Assembly: GCA_963777775.1 (NCBI GenBank)
Contig: CAVZRL010000009.1
Location: forward strand, 372,001-436,000
Length of the DNA: 64,000 bases
Direction of reading: 5' to 3'
Origin: WHSW01 sp963777775
Lineage (GTDB): Bacteria; Actinomycetota; Thermoleophilia; Solirubrobacterales; 70-9
Below, piece by piece: positions 18,168 to 26,446 of the stretch (the stretch's first letter is position 1; each line of letters starts with the position of its first letter). The position numbers and the translations under genes are program-made. The notes beneath the pieces were generated by a model. The model had not been told where the DNA came from. It saw nothing but the letters and a program-made list of their open reading frames with translations, and searched no databases.

Positions 18168-19307
18168 TTACCTGAGCTTGGGCAGCCCGAGCACTCGCTC
18201 GGCGACGATGTTGCGGAGCACGTCGCTGGTCCCGCCCTCGATCGAGTTGGCCCGCGAACGAAGGAACCGGTACGCCCAGAGGTTGTCCGCGCGCAGCGTC
18301 TCGACCCCGCCGACCTCGACCGCGAGCTCGGTCAGCGCCTGGTTGGTCGACGACCATTGCAGCTTCGCGATCGACCCCTCGGGCCCGGGGGTGCCGACCT
18401 TCATCGTCTGGGTCAGGGAGCGCATCGCTCCCAACCGCAGGCCCTCGATCCCGATCTTCAGCCGAGCGACCTTGTCGCGCACCAGCGGGTCGGCGGCGAG
18501 GCCGCGCTCGCGCGCGAGCTCGATCAGCTCGTCGAGCGAGTTGCTGAGCCCCAGTGCCGCCGAGGCTCCGAGTCCGGCACGCTCGTTCATCAAGGTCGTG
18601 ATCGCAACCATCCAGCCGTTGCCGACCCCGCCGACCACGTTCTCGTCGGGCACGTAGGCGTCCTCGATGAAGAGCTCGTTGAACTCCGCCTCGCCGGTGA
18701 TCTGACGCAGGGGCCGAACCTCGACCTGGTCCTGCTCCATGTCCATCAGGAAGTAGGTCAGGCCCTTGTGCTTGGGAACTTCGGGGTCGGTGCGGGCGAC
18801 GAGCATGCACCACTTCGCCTCGTGGGCGAACGTCGTCCACACCTTCTGGCCGCTGATCCGCCAGCCACCGTCGGTCGCCGCCGCCCTCGTCTTCAGAGAG
18901 GCGAGGTCCGACCCGGACTCGGGCTCGGAGAAGCCCTGGCACCAGATCTCCTCGGCGGAGAGGATCGGCTCCAGGAAGCGCTCCTTCTGCTCGCCGGTGC
19001 CGTGCGCGATCACCACCGGCCCGCCCATCACCAGGCCGAGCACGTTGGCCGGTCGCGGCGCCTTTGCCCGGGCCAGCTCCTCGCCGAAGATCGCCTGCTC
19101 GATCAAGGTCGCTCCGCGGCCGCCGTACTCCTTCGGCCATGAGACCCCCGCCCAGCCGGCGGCGTGGAGCCGGCGCTGCCATTCGCGCTCGAACTCGAAC
19201 TGCTCCTGGTCGCCACCCTGCGGCGCCGGCCCGGGATGGTTCGCCTCGACCCAGGAGCGCAGCTCGTCGCGGAACGCCTGCTCGTCGCTGGTCAGGGTCA
19301 GGTCCAC
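18168..19307 (-). CDS. Acyl-CoA dehydrogenase, large subunit
   Basis: 379-residue ACAD with complete motifs: WPKEYGGRG in the N-terminal domain, the FAD/substrate loop FSEPESGSDLASLKT, GQKVWTTFAHEAKWC, and the C-terminal RANSIEGGTSDVLRNI segment. It introduces the alpha-beta double bond in acyl-CoAs. The start is GTG 19307. It lies directly upstream of a short ACAD gene, the arrangement of heterotetrameric FadE pairs that act on bulky or polycyclic acyl-CoAs; the substrate cannot be read from sequence. Confidence 0.93.
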   Translation of the reverse strand: MDLTLTSDEQAFRDELRSWVEANHPGPAPQGGDQEQFEFEREWQRRLHAAGWAGVSWPKEYGGRGATLIEQAIFGEELARAKAPRPANVLGLVMGGPVVIAHGTGEQKERFLEPILSAEEIWCQGFSEPESGSDLASLKTRAAATDGGWRISGQKVWTTFAHEAKWCMLVARTDPEVPKHKGLTYFLMDMEQDQVEVRPLRQITGEAEFNELFIEDAYVPDENVVGGVGNGWMVAITTLMNERAGLGASAALGLSNSLDELIELARERGLAADPLVRDKVARLKIGIEGLRLGAMRSLTQTMKVGTPGPEGSIAKLQWSSTNQALTELAVEVGGVETLRADNLWAYRFLRSRANSIEGGTSDVLRNIVAERVLGLPKLR

Positions 19308-19319
19308 CGGGACGCGAAT

Positions 19320-20243
19320 CTAGTCGATCACGTAAAGCGCAACGATCGCCGCGCCGACCCAGCTCACGGCGGCGAAGATGATCCCGGGGTCGCTGGAGAG
19401 GATCGCCGCGGTCGAGCGGGTGTCGCGGCGGTCGTAGATCAGGTACAGGTAACGGAAGATCCCGTACAGCACCGAGGGCGCGGTCGCGAGCATCTTGGAC
19501 CCGGCCAGGGGCGAGTCGACCGCGTAGATCACGTAGCTGATGATCGCGGCGGCGGTGACCATGGCGATCATCTGGTCCAGGAAGGGCAGCGAGTAGTGCT
19601 CGAGCACGGGCCGCGTGAAGGGGTCGGGCGAACCGTCGCCTGACCCGGCCGGCCCCGGACGCGGAGCCGAGGTGGCCGGAACGTTGTCGGCCTGTCCCTC
19701 CAGCATCGCCTCCTGACGGCGCTTGGTGAAGCCGAGGAAGAGGGCGAGGAAACCGGTGCAGATGAGCAGGAACTCCGACGCCTGCGCCTCGACCGCGACC
19801 GCGCCGGCGACCACCCGGAGGATGAACAGCGAGGCGATCGCCATCACGTCGATGATCACGAGCCGCTTGAGCACCAGCGTGTAGGCCGTGGTGATCACCC
19901 CGTAGAGAGCGACCAGCGCTCCGACCTCGGTCTCGACCAGAAGCCCGAGCGCGATCGCGGCGACGGTGAGGACGGCCGCGAGCGCCGCCGCGGTGCCGGT
20001 CCCGACCGCGCCGCTGGCGATCGGGCGGTGGCGCTTCTCGGGGTGGCGCCGGTCATGCTCGCGGTCGAGCAGGTCGTTGAGCAGGTAGCCGGCGCTGGCG
20101 ATGCCACAGAAGGCGATGAAGGTGAGCGTCGCCGCCACCACCTGGTCGCCCTCGTCGAGCTTGCCCGAGAAGAGCAGGCCGGCGAACACGAGCAGGTTCT
20201 TGATCCACTCCTGTGGGCGCAGGGCCCGGATCAGCGGCGGCAT
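19320..20243 (-). CDS. UbiA-family prenyltransferase, decaprenyl-phosphate phosphoribosyltransferase-like
   Basis: 307 residues with about eight membrane helices. The N-terminus RPQEWIKNLLVFAGLLFSG, the first Asp motif NDLLDREHDRRHP and RPIASG resemble decaprenyl-phosphate 5-phosphoribosyltransferase (Rv3806c), which starts decaprenyl-phospho-arabinose synthesis for cell-wall arabinan. A loop of about 30 Pro/Ser/Gly-rich residues interrupts the second half near residue 200. In this lineage it may instead serve another polyprenyl-linked sugar. It sits between an acyl-CoA dehydrogenase pair and an ether-lipid-like gene pair on the same strand, so a lipid-headgroup role is an alternative. Confidence 0.8.
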   Translation of the reverse strand: MPPLIRALRPQEWIKNLLVFAGLLFSGKLDEGDQVVAATLTFIAFCGIASAGYLLNDLLDREHDRRHPEKRHRPIASGAVGTGTAAALAAVLTVAAIALGLLVETEVGALVALYGVITTAYTLVLKRLVIIDVMAIASLFILRVVAGAVAVEAQASEFLLICTGFLALFLGFTKRRQEAMLEGQADNVPATSAPRPGPAGSGDGSPDPFTRPVLEHYSLPFLDQMIAMVTAAAIISYVIYAVDSPLAGSKMLATAPSVLYGIFRYLYLIYDRRDTRSTAAILSSDPGIIFAAVSWVGAAIVALYVID

Positions 20244-20256
20244 CGGCCGGCGAACT

Positions 20257-21897
20257 CTAGTCGGCGGGGTCGATCAGAACGCCGGGGTTGAGCAGGCCGC
20301 TCGGGTCGAGCTCTCGCTTTGCCGCCCGCAGCGCGGCCGCGAACGGCTCCGGACGCTGGCGGTCGTACCAGGGACGGTGGTCACGGCCGACGGCGTGGTG
20401 GTGGGTGATCGTGCCACCGGCCTCGATCAGCGCCTCCGAGACCGCGGCCTTGATCTGGTCCCACTGCTCGACCTCCCCGCCGCGCCGGGCCGGGGCGAGG
20501 ACCGTGAAGTAGGGCGCCGGCCCGTCCGGGTAGACGTGGGTGAACCGGCAGAGCAGCTTCGGCGCGCCGTCGCCATCGGCCGGAGCGCCGGAGACCTCGG
20601 CCACGGCCATGCGGGCCACCTCGCTCACCGTCGCGTGGAAGTCCTCGAACCGGTCCCACGTGATCGCCGTCTCGAAGGTCTCGGAGAGGACGCCGACCGC
20701 GACCAGGGTGTCGCGCAGGTAGGGGGCGGCGAGGAAGGCGTGGCGCCAGGTGGATACGGCATCGGGGCTCGGCGCTCGGCGCTCGGCGCTCGGATCTCGC
20801 TGTGCCCGTCCGCCGTGATCTGTCGCCACTTCGAGGGCCTGGTCCATGAGCGTGTCGACCGGCTGATGGGCGGATTCGAATCCGAGCACGAGCGTCGCCG
20901 CCCGGCCTTCGGAGGTGTGCGTGAGCGCCGACTCGGCCTCGTCCAGGAGCCGGCAGTTGGCCGGGTTGAGCCCCGAGTGGGCGAGCGCCCTGACCGCTCG
21001 CGCGCCGGCGGCGAAGGTGTCGAACGCGACCGCGGTCGAGAGCTTGTGGGCCGGCGGCTCGTGGACCCGGACCCAGGCCTCGGTGATCACGCCGAGGGTC
21101 CCCTCCGACCCGATCAGCATGCGGTCGGGGCTCGGGCCGGCCCCCGAGCCCGGGAGCCGCCGACTCTCCCAGATCCCGCCGGGCGAGATCGCCCGCACCG
21201 ACTCGACGAGGTCGTCGATGTGGGTCCAGACGGTGGCGAAATGCCCACCGGCCCTGGTCGCGATCCACCCCCCGAGGGTCGAGTACTCGAACGACTGCGG
21301 GAAGTGGCGCAGGGTCAGGCCGCGCTCGGCAAGCTGCTCGTTGAGCGCGGGCCCGCGGACCCCCGCCTGAATTCGCGCCGCCCGCGAGACCGGATCGACC
21401 TCGAGCACCTGGTCGAGCGCCTCGAGATCGATTGTCACCGCCGCTCGGTAGCGCTCGCCGATCCGCGGCTCGACCCCTCCGACAACGCTGGTCCCGCCGC
21501 CGAACGGGATCGCCGCCGCGCCCGCGTCGGCGCACCAGTCGAGCACGGCCTCGAGCTCGGCCTCGTCGCGGGGCCGTGCGACGAGATCGGGGGGATGATC
21601 GATCCGGCCCCGAAAGCCGCGGACGATGTCGCGGTAGGCCTTGCCGAGCGCGTGCGTGACGCGCTCGCGATGATCGTCGGCGACGATCCCGGCCAGCGAA
21701 GCCGGCGGCGCCAGGCGCGGCGGCGCCAGCTCAATCGCCTCGAGGGCGACCGGCTGCTCTGCCGCGCCGCCGAATCCGAGCCGGGCGCGGATCTCGGCCG
21801 CCGCCGTGCGCAGCTCGGCCGGCGAGGGCTGCTGGTCCTCATACCCCCAGCCCCAGTGCTTGCGGAGCCGGGGGGCGGGCGCCGAGGGGCCTACCAG
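20257..21897 (-). CDS. Alkylglycerone-phosphate synthase-like FAD enzyme (AGPS family), apparent CTG start
   Basis: FAD_binding_4/AGPS-family protein, about 546 residues. The FAD-binding segment has IPFGGGTSVVGGVEP and GSEGTLGVITEAWVRV; the C-terminal active-site motif THHHAVGRDHRPWY matches the triple-His loop of AGPS, and RELDPSGLLNPGVL is the usual ending. AGPS swaps the acyl chain of acyl-DHAP for a fatty alcohol, forming the ether bond. Upstream of GTG 21546 the frame remains coding (KHWGWGYEDQQPSPAEL is the family's N-terminus) but has no ATG, GTG or TTG. CTG 21897, overlapping the stop of the reductase gene, fits best. A heptamer repeat lies in a loop. Confidence 0.85.
   Translation of the reverse strand: MVGPSAPAPRLRKHWGWGYEDQQPSPAELRTAAAEIRARLGFGGAAEQPVALEAIELAPPRLAPPASLAGIVADDHRERVTHALGKAYRDIVRGFRGRIDHPPDLVARPRDEAELEAVLDWCADAGAAAIPFGGGTSVVGGVEPRIGERYRAAVTIDLEALDQVLEVDPVSRAARIQAGVRGPALNEQLAERGLTLRHFPQSFEYSTLGGWIATRAGGHFATVWTHIDDLVESVRAISPGGIWESRRLPGSGAGPSPDRMLIGSEGTLGVITEAWVRVHEPPAHKLSTAVAFDTFAAGARAVRALAHSGLNPANCRLLDEAESALTHTSEGRAATLVLGFESAHQPVDTLMDQALEVATDHGGRAQRDPSAERRAPSPDAVSTWRHAFLAAPYLRDTLVAVGVLSETFETAITWDRFEDFHATVSEVARMAVAEVSGAPADGDGAPKLLCRFTHVYPDGPAPYFTVLAPARRGGEVEQWDQIKAAVSEALIEAGGTITHHHAVGRDHRPWYDRQRPEPFAAALRAAKRELDPSGLLNPGVLIDPAD
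20765..20799. repeat. Heptanucleotide tandem repeat inside the AGPS-like gene
   Basis: GCGCTCG occurs three times perfectly (20772-20792), flanked by GGGCTCG and GATCTCG, for five units. The unit is not a multiple of three, so gain or loss of one unit would shift the reading frame of the AGPS-like gene. The translated segment (AERRAPSP) is a variable loop. Confidence 0.7.
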
Positions 21898-24023
21898 TGC
21901 ACGCCCCTCATCAGGTTCGCGAACAGGAGCTGCTGGCTGTTCGCCTGCTCGTCGGTGGTCTGGGGCTCGCCCGGCTCGGGCTTGGCCCGCTTCTCGCCCT
22001 TGGCGGCACTCGAGTCGGGAAACAGGTGGTAGGCGGTGTTGAGGATGTAGTCGATCGACTTCGGGTTCAGCGCGTAGAGGACCTGGCCCAGGGTGCCCAT
22101 CGGGGTCGCGATCCGCTTCGGCTTGTGGATGATCGCCTCGCCGATCATGTCCGCCGCCTCGTCGGGGGTGATGGTCGGGAAGCGGTCGTACATCTTCGTC
22201 GGCGCGATCATCGGCGTGCGGACGAGCGGCATGTGGATCGTCGTCACGTGCACGCCGTCGTCGACGATCTCCGAGGCGATGCAGCGCGAGAATGCGTCGA
22301 GCGCCGACTTCGAGGCGACGTACGCCGAGAAGCGGGGCATGTTGGTCTGCACCCCGATCGAGCTGATGTTTACGATCTGGCCCGACTTGCGGTCACGCAT
22401 CACCGGCAGCAGCTTGAGGATCAGGCGCACGGCCCCGAGATAGTTGAGCTGCATCGTGCGCTCGAAGTCGTGCGGGCGATCGTATGAGAGGGCGATCGAG
22501 CGCCTGATCGAGCGGCCGGCGTTGTTGACGAGCACGTCGACGTGCCCGTGCTCGGCGAGCACCTCGTCGGCCATCCGATCGATCTCGTCGAAGTCCGAGA
22601 GGTCGCAGGGATGGATGTAGGCGACGCCGCCGCCGGAGAGGATCTGGTCGCGGGTCAGCTCGAGCTTTTCGGGGGTCCGGGCGACGAGCAGCACCGTGCC
22701 GCCGGCCTCGGCGACCTTCATCGCCGCCGCCTTGCCGATTCCCGACGAGGCGCCGGTGATCAGCACGACCTTCCCCTGCACGGCGGTCTCCAACGAGGCG
22801 GCTCCCTGAAGCCGGCGGCCGAGGCGCATGAACTCGTCGGGGATCTGCTGCTTGACGATCTCCGTCACTCCCCCGATCAGGCCCAGCCTCCCGCGCGCCG
22901 CCCCGAGCAGAGTGCGGTCGCGGAACAGGTCCGGGTCGAGATGGCGCTCCCAGTAGTCCCAGAGCTTGCCCGCGTAGGCCTCCAGCGGCGGCACCCTGAT
23001 GTCGGTCGCGGCGAGCGCCGCCTCGGCCTGGCGCGAGTCGAAGTGGGTCGGGTAGTTGACGTAGACCAGGACCGAGCGCGGGATCCCGAAGTCGTCGAGG
23101 ACACGATCTGTGAGCGCGTCGCCAAGCGGCGTGATCGAAACGCCCGTCCGCACCAGCGGCTCGAGCGCCTCGATCGCGCCGGCCGGCACCCTGACCGAGG
23201 ACTTCGGCGCATGCGCGGCCCGGGCGAAGATGTCGATCACCTCCCCGGCGGTCGGGGGGCGTGGGTCGGTGAGGCTGAAGGCCCGTCCGTCAAGCCCCTC
23301 GATGTGGGAGATGTGATCCATCGCCCGCACCACGTAGTCGACCGGCACGATGTTGATCTCTCGGCCCTCGATGCCGGGCATCGGCATCCACTGCGGGACC
23401 GTGTTGCGGATCCGACGGATCAGCTTGAAGAAGTAGTACGGGCCGTCGACCTTGTCCATCTCGCCGGTCTCGGAGTTGCCGACCACGATCCCCGGGCGAT
23501 AGACCCGCCACGGCCGCTCGCACTCGTTGCGCACCACACCCTCGGACTCGTGCTTGGTGCGGAAGTAGGGATGCGTGTCGAGGTTCTGGGCCTCCTCGAA
23601 CATGTCCTCGCGCCAGGTCCCGGAGTAGAGCCCGGCGGCGGCGATCGAGCTGACCATGTGCACGCAGCCTGCCTCGACGGCGTGCGCGAACTCCACCATG
23701 TGTCGAGTCCCTTCGACGTTGGCGATCCGCTGCGACTCGGCGCCGGCGGTCATGTCGTAGATCGCCGCCAGATGGAACAGGTGGTCGACGCGGCCCCGCA
23801 GTCGCTCGAGGTCGTCGTCGGAGATCCCCAGGCAGGGCTCGGAGAGATCTCCTGAGATCCCGACGATCCGATGCTCGTCCACTCCCCACCGGTTGCGAAG
23901 CTCCTCGAGCCGCCCCTTCGAGCCCTCTCGGACCAAGACGAAGATCGTCCCCTCGCGTTCGAGCAGCTGCTCGACGAGGTTCCGGCCGATGAACCCCGTT
24001 GCTCCGGTTACGAAGTAGGTCAT
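21891..24023 (-). CDS. Two-domain acyl-CoA-reductase-like protein (extended SDR + classical SDR)
   Basis: 710 residues. The N-terminal half is an extended SDR of the fatty-acyl-CoA reductase type (GATGFIGRNLVEQLL at 7-21, Tyr-x3-Lys in PYFRTKHESE). The C-terminal half is a classical SDR (GASSGIGKAAAMKVAEAGG; YVASKSALDAF). This tandem layout matches mycobacterial and gammaproteobacterial fatty-acyl reductases that make fatty alcohol from acyl-CoA. GGAGGAGAGG lies just before the ATG, one of the strongest ribosome-binding sites in the window. The stop overlaps the CTG start of the AGPS-like gene, so fatty alcohol supply and ether-bond formation appear coupled. Confidence 0.88.
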   Translation of the reverse strand: MTYFVTGATGFIGRNLVEQLLEREGTIFVLVREGSKGRLEELRNRWGVDEHRIVGISGDLSEPCLGISDDDLERLRGRVDHLFHLAAIYDMTAGAESQRIANVEGTRHMVEFAHAVEAGCVHMVSSIAAAGLYSGTWREDMFEEAQNLDTHPYFRTKHESEGVVRNECERPWRVYRPGIVVGNSETGEMDKVDGPYYFFKLIRRIRNTVPQWMPMPGIEGREINIVPVDYVVRAMDHISHIEGLDGRAFSLTDPRPPTAGEVIDIFARAAHAPKSSVRVPAGAIEALEPLVRTGVSITPLGDALTDRVLDDFGIPRSVLVYVNYPTHFDSRQAEAALAATDIRVPPLEAYAGKLWDYWERHLDPDLFRDRTLLGAARGRLGLIGGVTEIVKQQIPDEFMRLGRRLQGAASLETAVQGKVVLITGASSGIGKAAAMKVAEAGGTVLLVARTPEKLELTRDQILSGGGVAYIHPCDLSDFDEIDRMADEVLAEHGHVDVLVNNAGRSIRRSIALSYDRPHDFERTMQLNYLGAVRLILKLLPVMRDRKSGQIVNISSIGVQTNMPRFSAYVASKSALDAFSRCIASEIVDDGVHVTTIHMPLVRTPMIAPTKMYDRFPTITPDEAADMIGEAIIHKPKRIATPMGTLGQVLYALNPKSIDYILNTAYHLFPDSSAAKGEKRAKPEPGEPQTTDEQANSQQLLFANLMRGVHW

Positions 24024-24086
24024 TGCCTCTCCTCCACGACCGCCAATCGCCTGCCTCGGACCCTACTATCCCTGCGGTGGTGATCG

Positions 24087-24401
24087 ATGGCCCTTGAGTT
24101 GGCTCCGGACCCCGGAGACCGCGGCGAGCCCGACGTCCGGCTGGGCCGTAGCGGAGGCGCAGCGGTCGGCGAGGACCAGCGCCTGCTCGTCGGCGGGGCG
24201 CAGGTGCTCGCGGTGGGGGCGCTCGTCTGCCCCTCGTGCGCGCTGCCGATCTCACCTGCGGCGCGAATCCGCCCGCGGGCGGTGCTTCGGTGCGGGTTCT
24301 GCGACCACGCCGCAGAGGCGATCGAGTTCCTGCGCGAGGGGCCCCGCGACACGGCCGCGAACGACGTCGCGCTGGTCGCCCGCCTACACGAATCAGGTTG
24401 A
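24087..24401 (+). CDS. Small zinc-ribbon-like protein of unknown function
   Basis: 104 residues. A CPSC...CGFC pair with about 22 residues between them forms a likely zinc ribbon, followed by AIEFLREGPRDTAANDVALVARL. The first ~35 residues are low-complexity and charged, so the functional part may begin later. No catalytic residues are apparent. It is divergent from the acyl-reductase gene and its 3' end overlaps the convergent DUF1365 gene by 9 bases. Confidence 0.6.
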   Translation: MALELAPDPGDRGEPDVRLGRSGGAAVGEDQRLLVGGAQVLAVGALVCPSCALPISPAARIRPRAVLRCGFCDHAAEAIEFLREGPRDTAANDVALVARLHESG

Positions 24402-25154
24402 CGCCTGCCCCTGCAACGGGTGGCGGTGCAGGGGCACGCCCCGCGCCCTCAGTCGCAGGGCATTGGCATAGATCCGCGCCACTGTCAACGGCGCGCTCGG
24501 CGGATAGCGGACCAGGACCCGGGTCATCGCCCGGCACGTGAGCTCGCGCCGACGCAGCGCCAGGGTCGCCTCGAACACCTGCCGGCCCCGCTGCCGGGAG
24601 CGAATCGATACGGACAGCGCCGCGCCCGGCGGGCTCGCCTCGAGCTCGTAGGTCTGCTCCATCGCCATGAATGGCGAGACGTGGAGCCGCTTTCGAAAGC
24701 GCGCCTGGATCGCCACCCCGTCAGCCCCCCGGCCCGCCACGTAGCTGTGGCGCTCGCCCCAGGGCGTGTTGGTCACCTCGGCAATCAGCGCCGCGAGCGT
24801 GCCGTCCTCGGCGTGCAGGTAGACGAAGCTGACCGGGTTGAATCCGATCCCGAGGAAGCGGGGGCTGGCGAGCACCCGAACCGCGCCCGCGGGCGCGTCG
24901 CCGAGCCGTTCGCGGACCAGCTCGCGAGAGCGCCGCGCAAGCGGCGCCCCGGCGCTCCCGGCGGCGAGGAAGTCCCGGGAGCGAAACCGCACCGGGGCCG
25001 GGCGTCGCGCCGACCAGAGCGGATGGCGGTCGAGCGCCTGCGGCAGCTCGTCGAGGTCGAGCAACGGCATCCAGACGCGATAGCGGAACTCGTTTCGAAC
25101 CGGTGCCAGGCGGCGGTGGGTGACCCACCCCTCGTAGATCGCCGAACCGCTCAT
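24393..25154 (-). CDS. DUF1365 (COG3496) protein
   Basis: 253 residues of the DUF1365 family: IYEGWVTHRRLAPVRNEFRYRVWM at the N-terminus, GIGFNPVSFVYLHAEDG in the middle, and MEQTYELEASPPG. Its biochemical function is not established. It commonly neighbours a COG2907 flavoprotein, photolyase and a cyclopropane-fatty-acid-synthase-like gene in light/singlet-oxygen regulons, where it is implicated in modified fatty acids. Here it overlaps the COG2907 gene by four bases (ATGA) as the last gene of the MerR-led operon. No cyclopropane synthase follows. Confidence 0.9.
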   Translation of the reverse strand: MSGSAIYEGWVTHRRLAPVRNEFRYRVWMPLLDLDELPQALDRHPLWSARRPAPVRFRSRDFLAAGSAGAPLARRSRELVRERLGDAPAGAVRVLASPRFLGIGFNPVSFVYLHAEDGTLAALIAEVTNTPWGERHSYVAGRGADGVAIQARFRKRLHVSPFMAMEQTYELEASPPGAALSVSIRSRQRGRQVFEATLALRRRELTCRAMTRVLVRYPPSAPLTVARIYANALRLRARGVPLHRHPLQGQAST

Positions 25155-26446
25155 GCAGCCCGCTCCGCGGGCGGCCGGGCCGCCTCGATCTCTCGCCCGC
25201 GTGCCAGCGCCCCGAGCCGCTCGCAGGCTCGCAGCGCGCTCACCACGCCGTCCTCGTGAAACCCCCAGCCCCAGTACGCACCGCAGTAGTGGGTACGGTT
25301 GTGGCCGCTGATCTCGGCCCAGCTTCGTTGAGCGCGAAGGCCCTCGAGGGTGTACACGGGATGCGCGTAGCTGGTCCGGAAGATCACCTGCGCCGGATCG
25401 ATCGCCTCTCCGCGGTTGAGCGTCACCAGGTAGCGGCGGCCGGCGCGCAGGCGCTGGAGACGGTTCATGTCGTAGGTCACCGTCGTCCGGCCGAGCGAAG
25501 CCCCGGTGAGATGGAAGTTCCAGCTCCCCCAGGCTCGCCGGCGCCTCGGCATCAGCGACCTGTCGGTGTGCAGCACGGTCTCGTTCGACTGGTAGGGCAG
25601 CGAGCCGAGCAGCGCGCGCTCGGCTCGGCTCGGGTCGGCGAGCAGCGCGAGCGCCTGGTCGGAATGGGTGGCGATCACGACCTGGTCGAACGCCCGACAT
25701 CCCAGGTCGGTGGCGAGCTCGACCCGGTCGGGAAGCCGGCGGAGCTCGCGGACCGGCGTCGCGAGCCGGATCCGGTCCCGAAATGGCGCAATCAGCGGGT
25801 CGACGTAGTGCCGCGAGCCGCCGACGATCGATCGCCATCGCGGCCGGCCGCGGAGCTGAAGCGCCCCGTGGTTGTCGAGGAACCGGGCCAGGAAGTTGGC
25901 CGGAAACGACCACAACGCCGCCGGGTCGGCCGACCACACGGCGGCGACCTGGGGAATGATCAGGCGCTCGATGAAGTACTCCGAGTAGCCGCGCGAGACC
26001 AGGAAGGCGCGCAGCGACTCGCTGTCGCCGTCACGATCGAGCAGCTCGCGCGCCTCGCGGAAGAACCGGACCAGGTCGGCGAGCATCCGATGAAAGCGCG
26101 GGTCGACGAGGTGGCCCGGCTTGGCGAAGAGCCCGAGTGGCCGGCTCGACCACTCGAAGTCGCCACCGTCGTCGGAGACGGAGAAGTGCATCGGCGCGGG
26201 CTGGGTTGGGACGCGCAGCTCGCCGAGCAGGCGCTCGAAGTTCGGATAGTTGCGCTCGTTGAAGACGATGAAGCCGGTGTCGACGCCATGGCGCCCGCCG
26301 TCGTCCTCGACGAAGACGGTGTTCGAGTGACCGCCGGGCTGATTCGCAGCCTCGAAGACCTCGACCTCCCAGTCGGCGCGCTGCAGTTCGCGCGCGGCCA
26401 CCAAGCCGGAGATCCCGGCGCCTATGACGGCGACCGTGCCACTCAT
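25151..26446 (-). CDS. FAD-dependent oxidoreductase, COG2907 family
   Basis: 431-residue amine-oxidase-fold flavoprotein. The dinucleotide motif VAVIGAGISGLVAARELQ opens it, followed by NQPGGHSNTV and the family's DTGFIVFNERNYPNF; the C-terminal YCGAYWGWGFHEDGV region supplies the second FAD contact. COG2907 proteins are usually paired with DUF1365 and implicated in fatty-acid modification linked to photo-oxidative stress. Both ends overlap neighbours by four bases (SDR upstream, DUF1365 downstream), so it is the third cistron of a tightly coupled operon. Confidence 0.9.
   Translation of the reverse strand: MSGTVAVIGAGISGLVAARELQRADWEVEVFEAANQPGGHSNTVFVEDDGGRHGVDTGFIVFNERNYPNFERLLGELRVPTQPAPMHFSVSDDGGDFEWSSRPLGLFAKPGHLVDPRFHRMLADLVRFFREARELLDRDGDSESLRAFLVSRGYSEYFIERLIIPQVAAVWSADPAALWSFPANFLARFLDNHGALQLRGRPRWRSIVGGSRHYVDPLIAPFRDRIRLATPVRELRRLPDRVELATDLGCRAFDQVVIATHSDQALALLADPSRAERALLGSLPYQSNETVLHTDRSLMPRRRRAWGSWNFHLTGASLGRTTVTYDMNRLQRLRAGRRYLVTLNRGEAIDPAQVIFRTSYAHPVYTLEGLRAQRSWAEISGHNRTHYCGAYWGWGFHEDGVVSALRACERLGALARGREIEAARPPAERAA

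Noticed and set aside
20765..20799. CRISPR or satellite origin for the heptamer repeat
   Set aside because: The units are 7 bases with no spacers and lie inside a coding gene.
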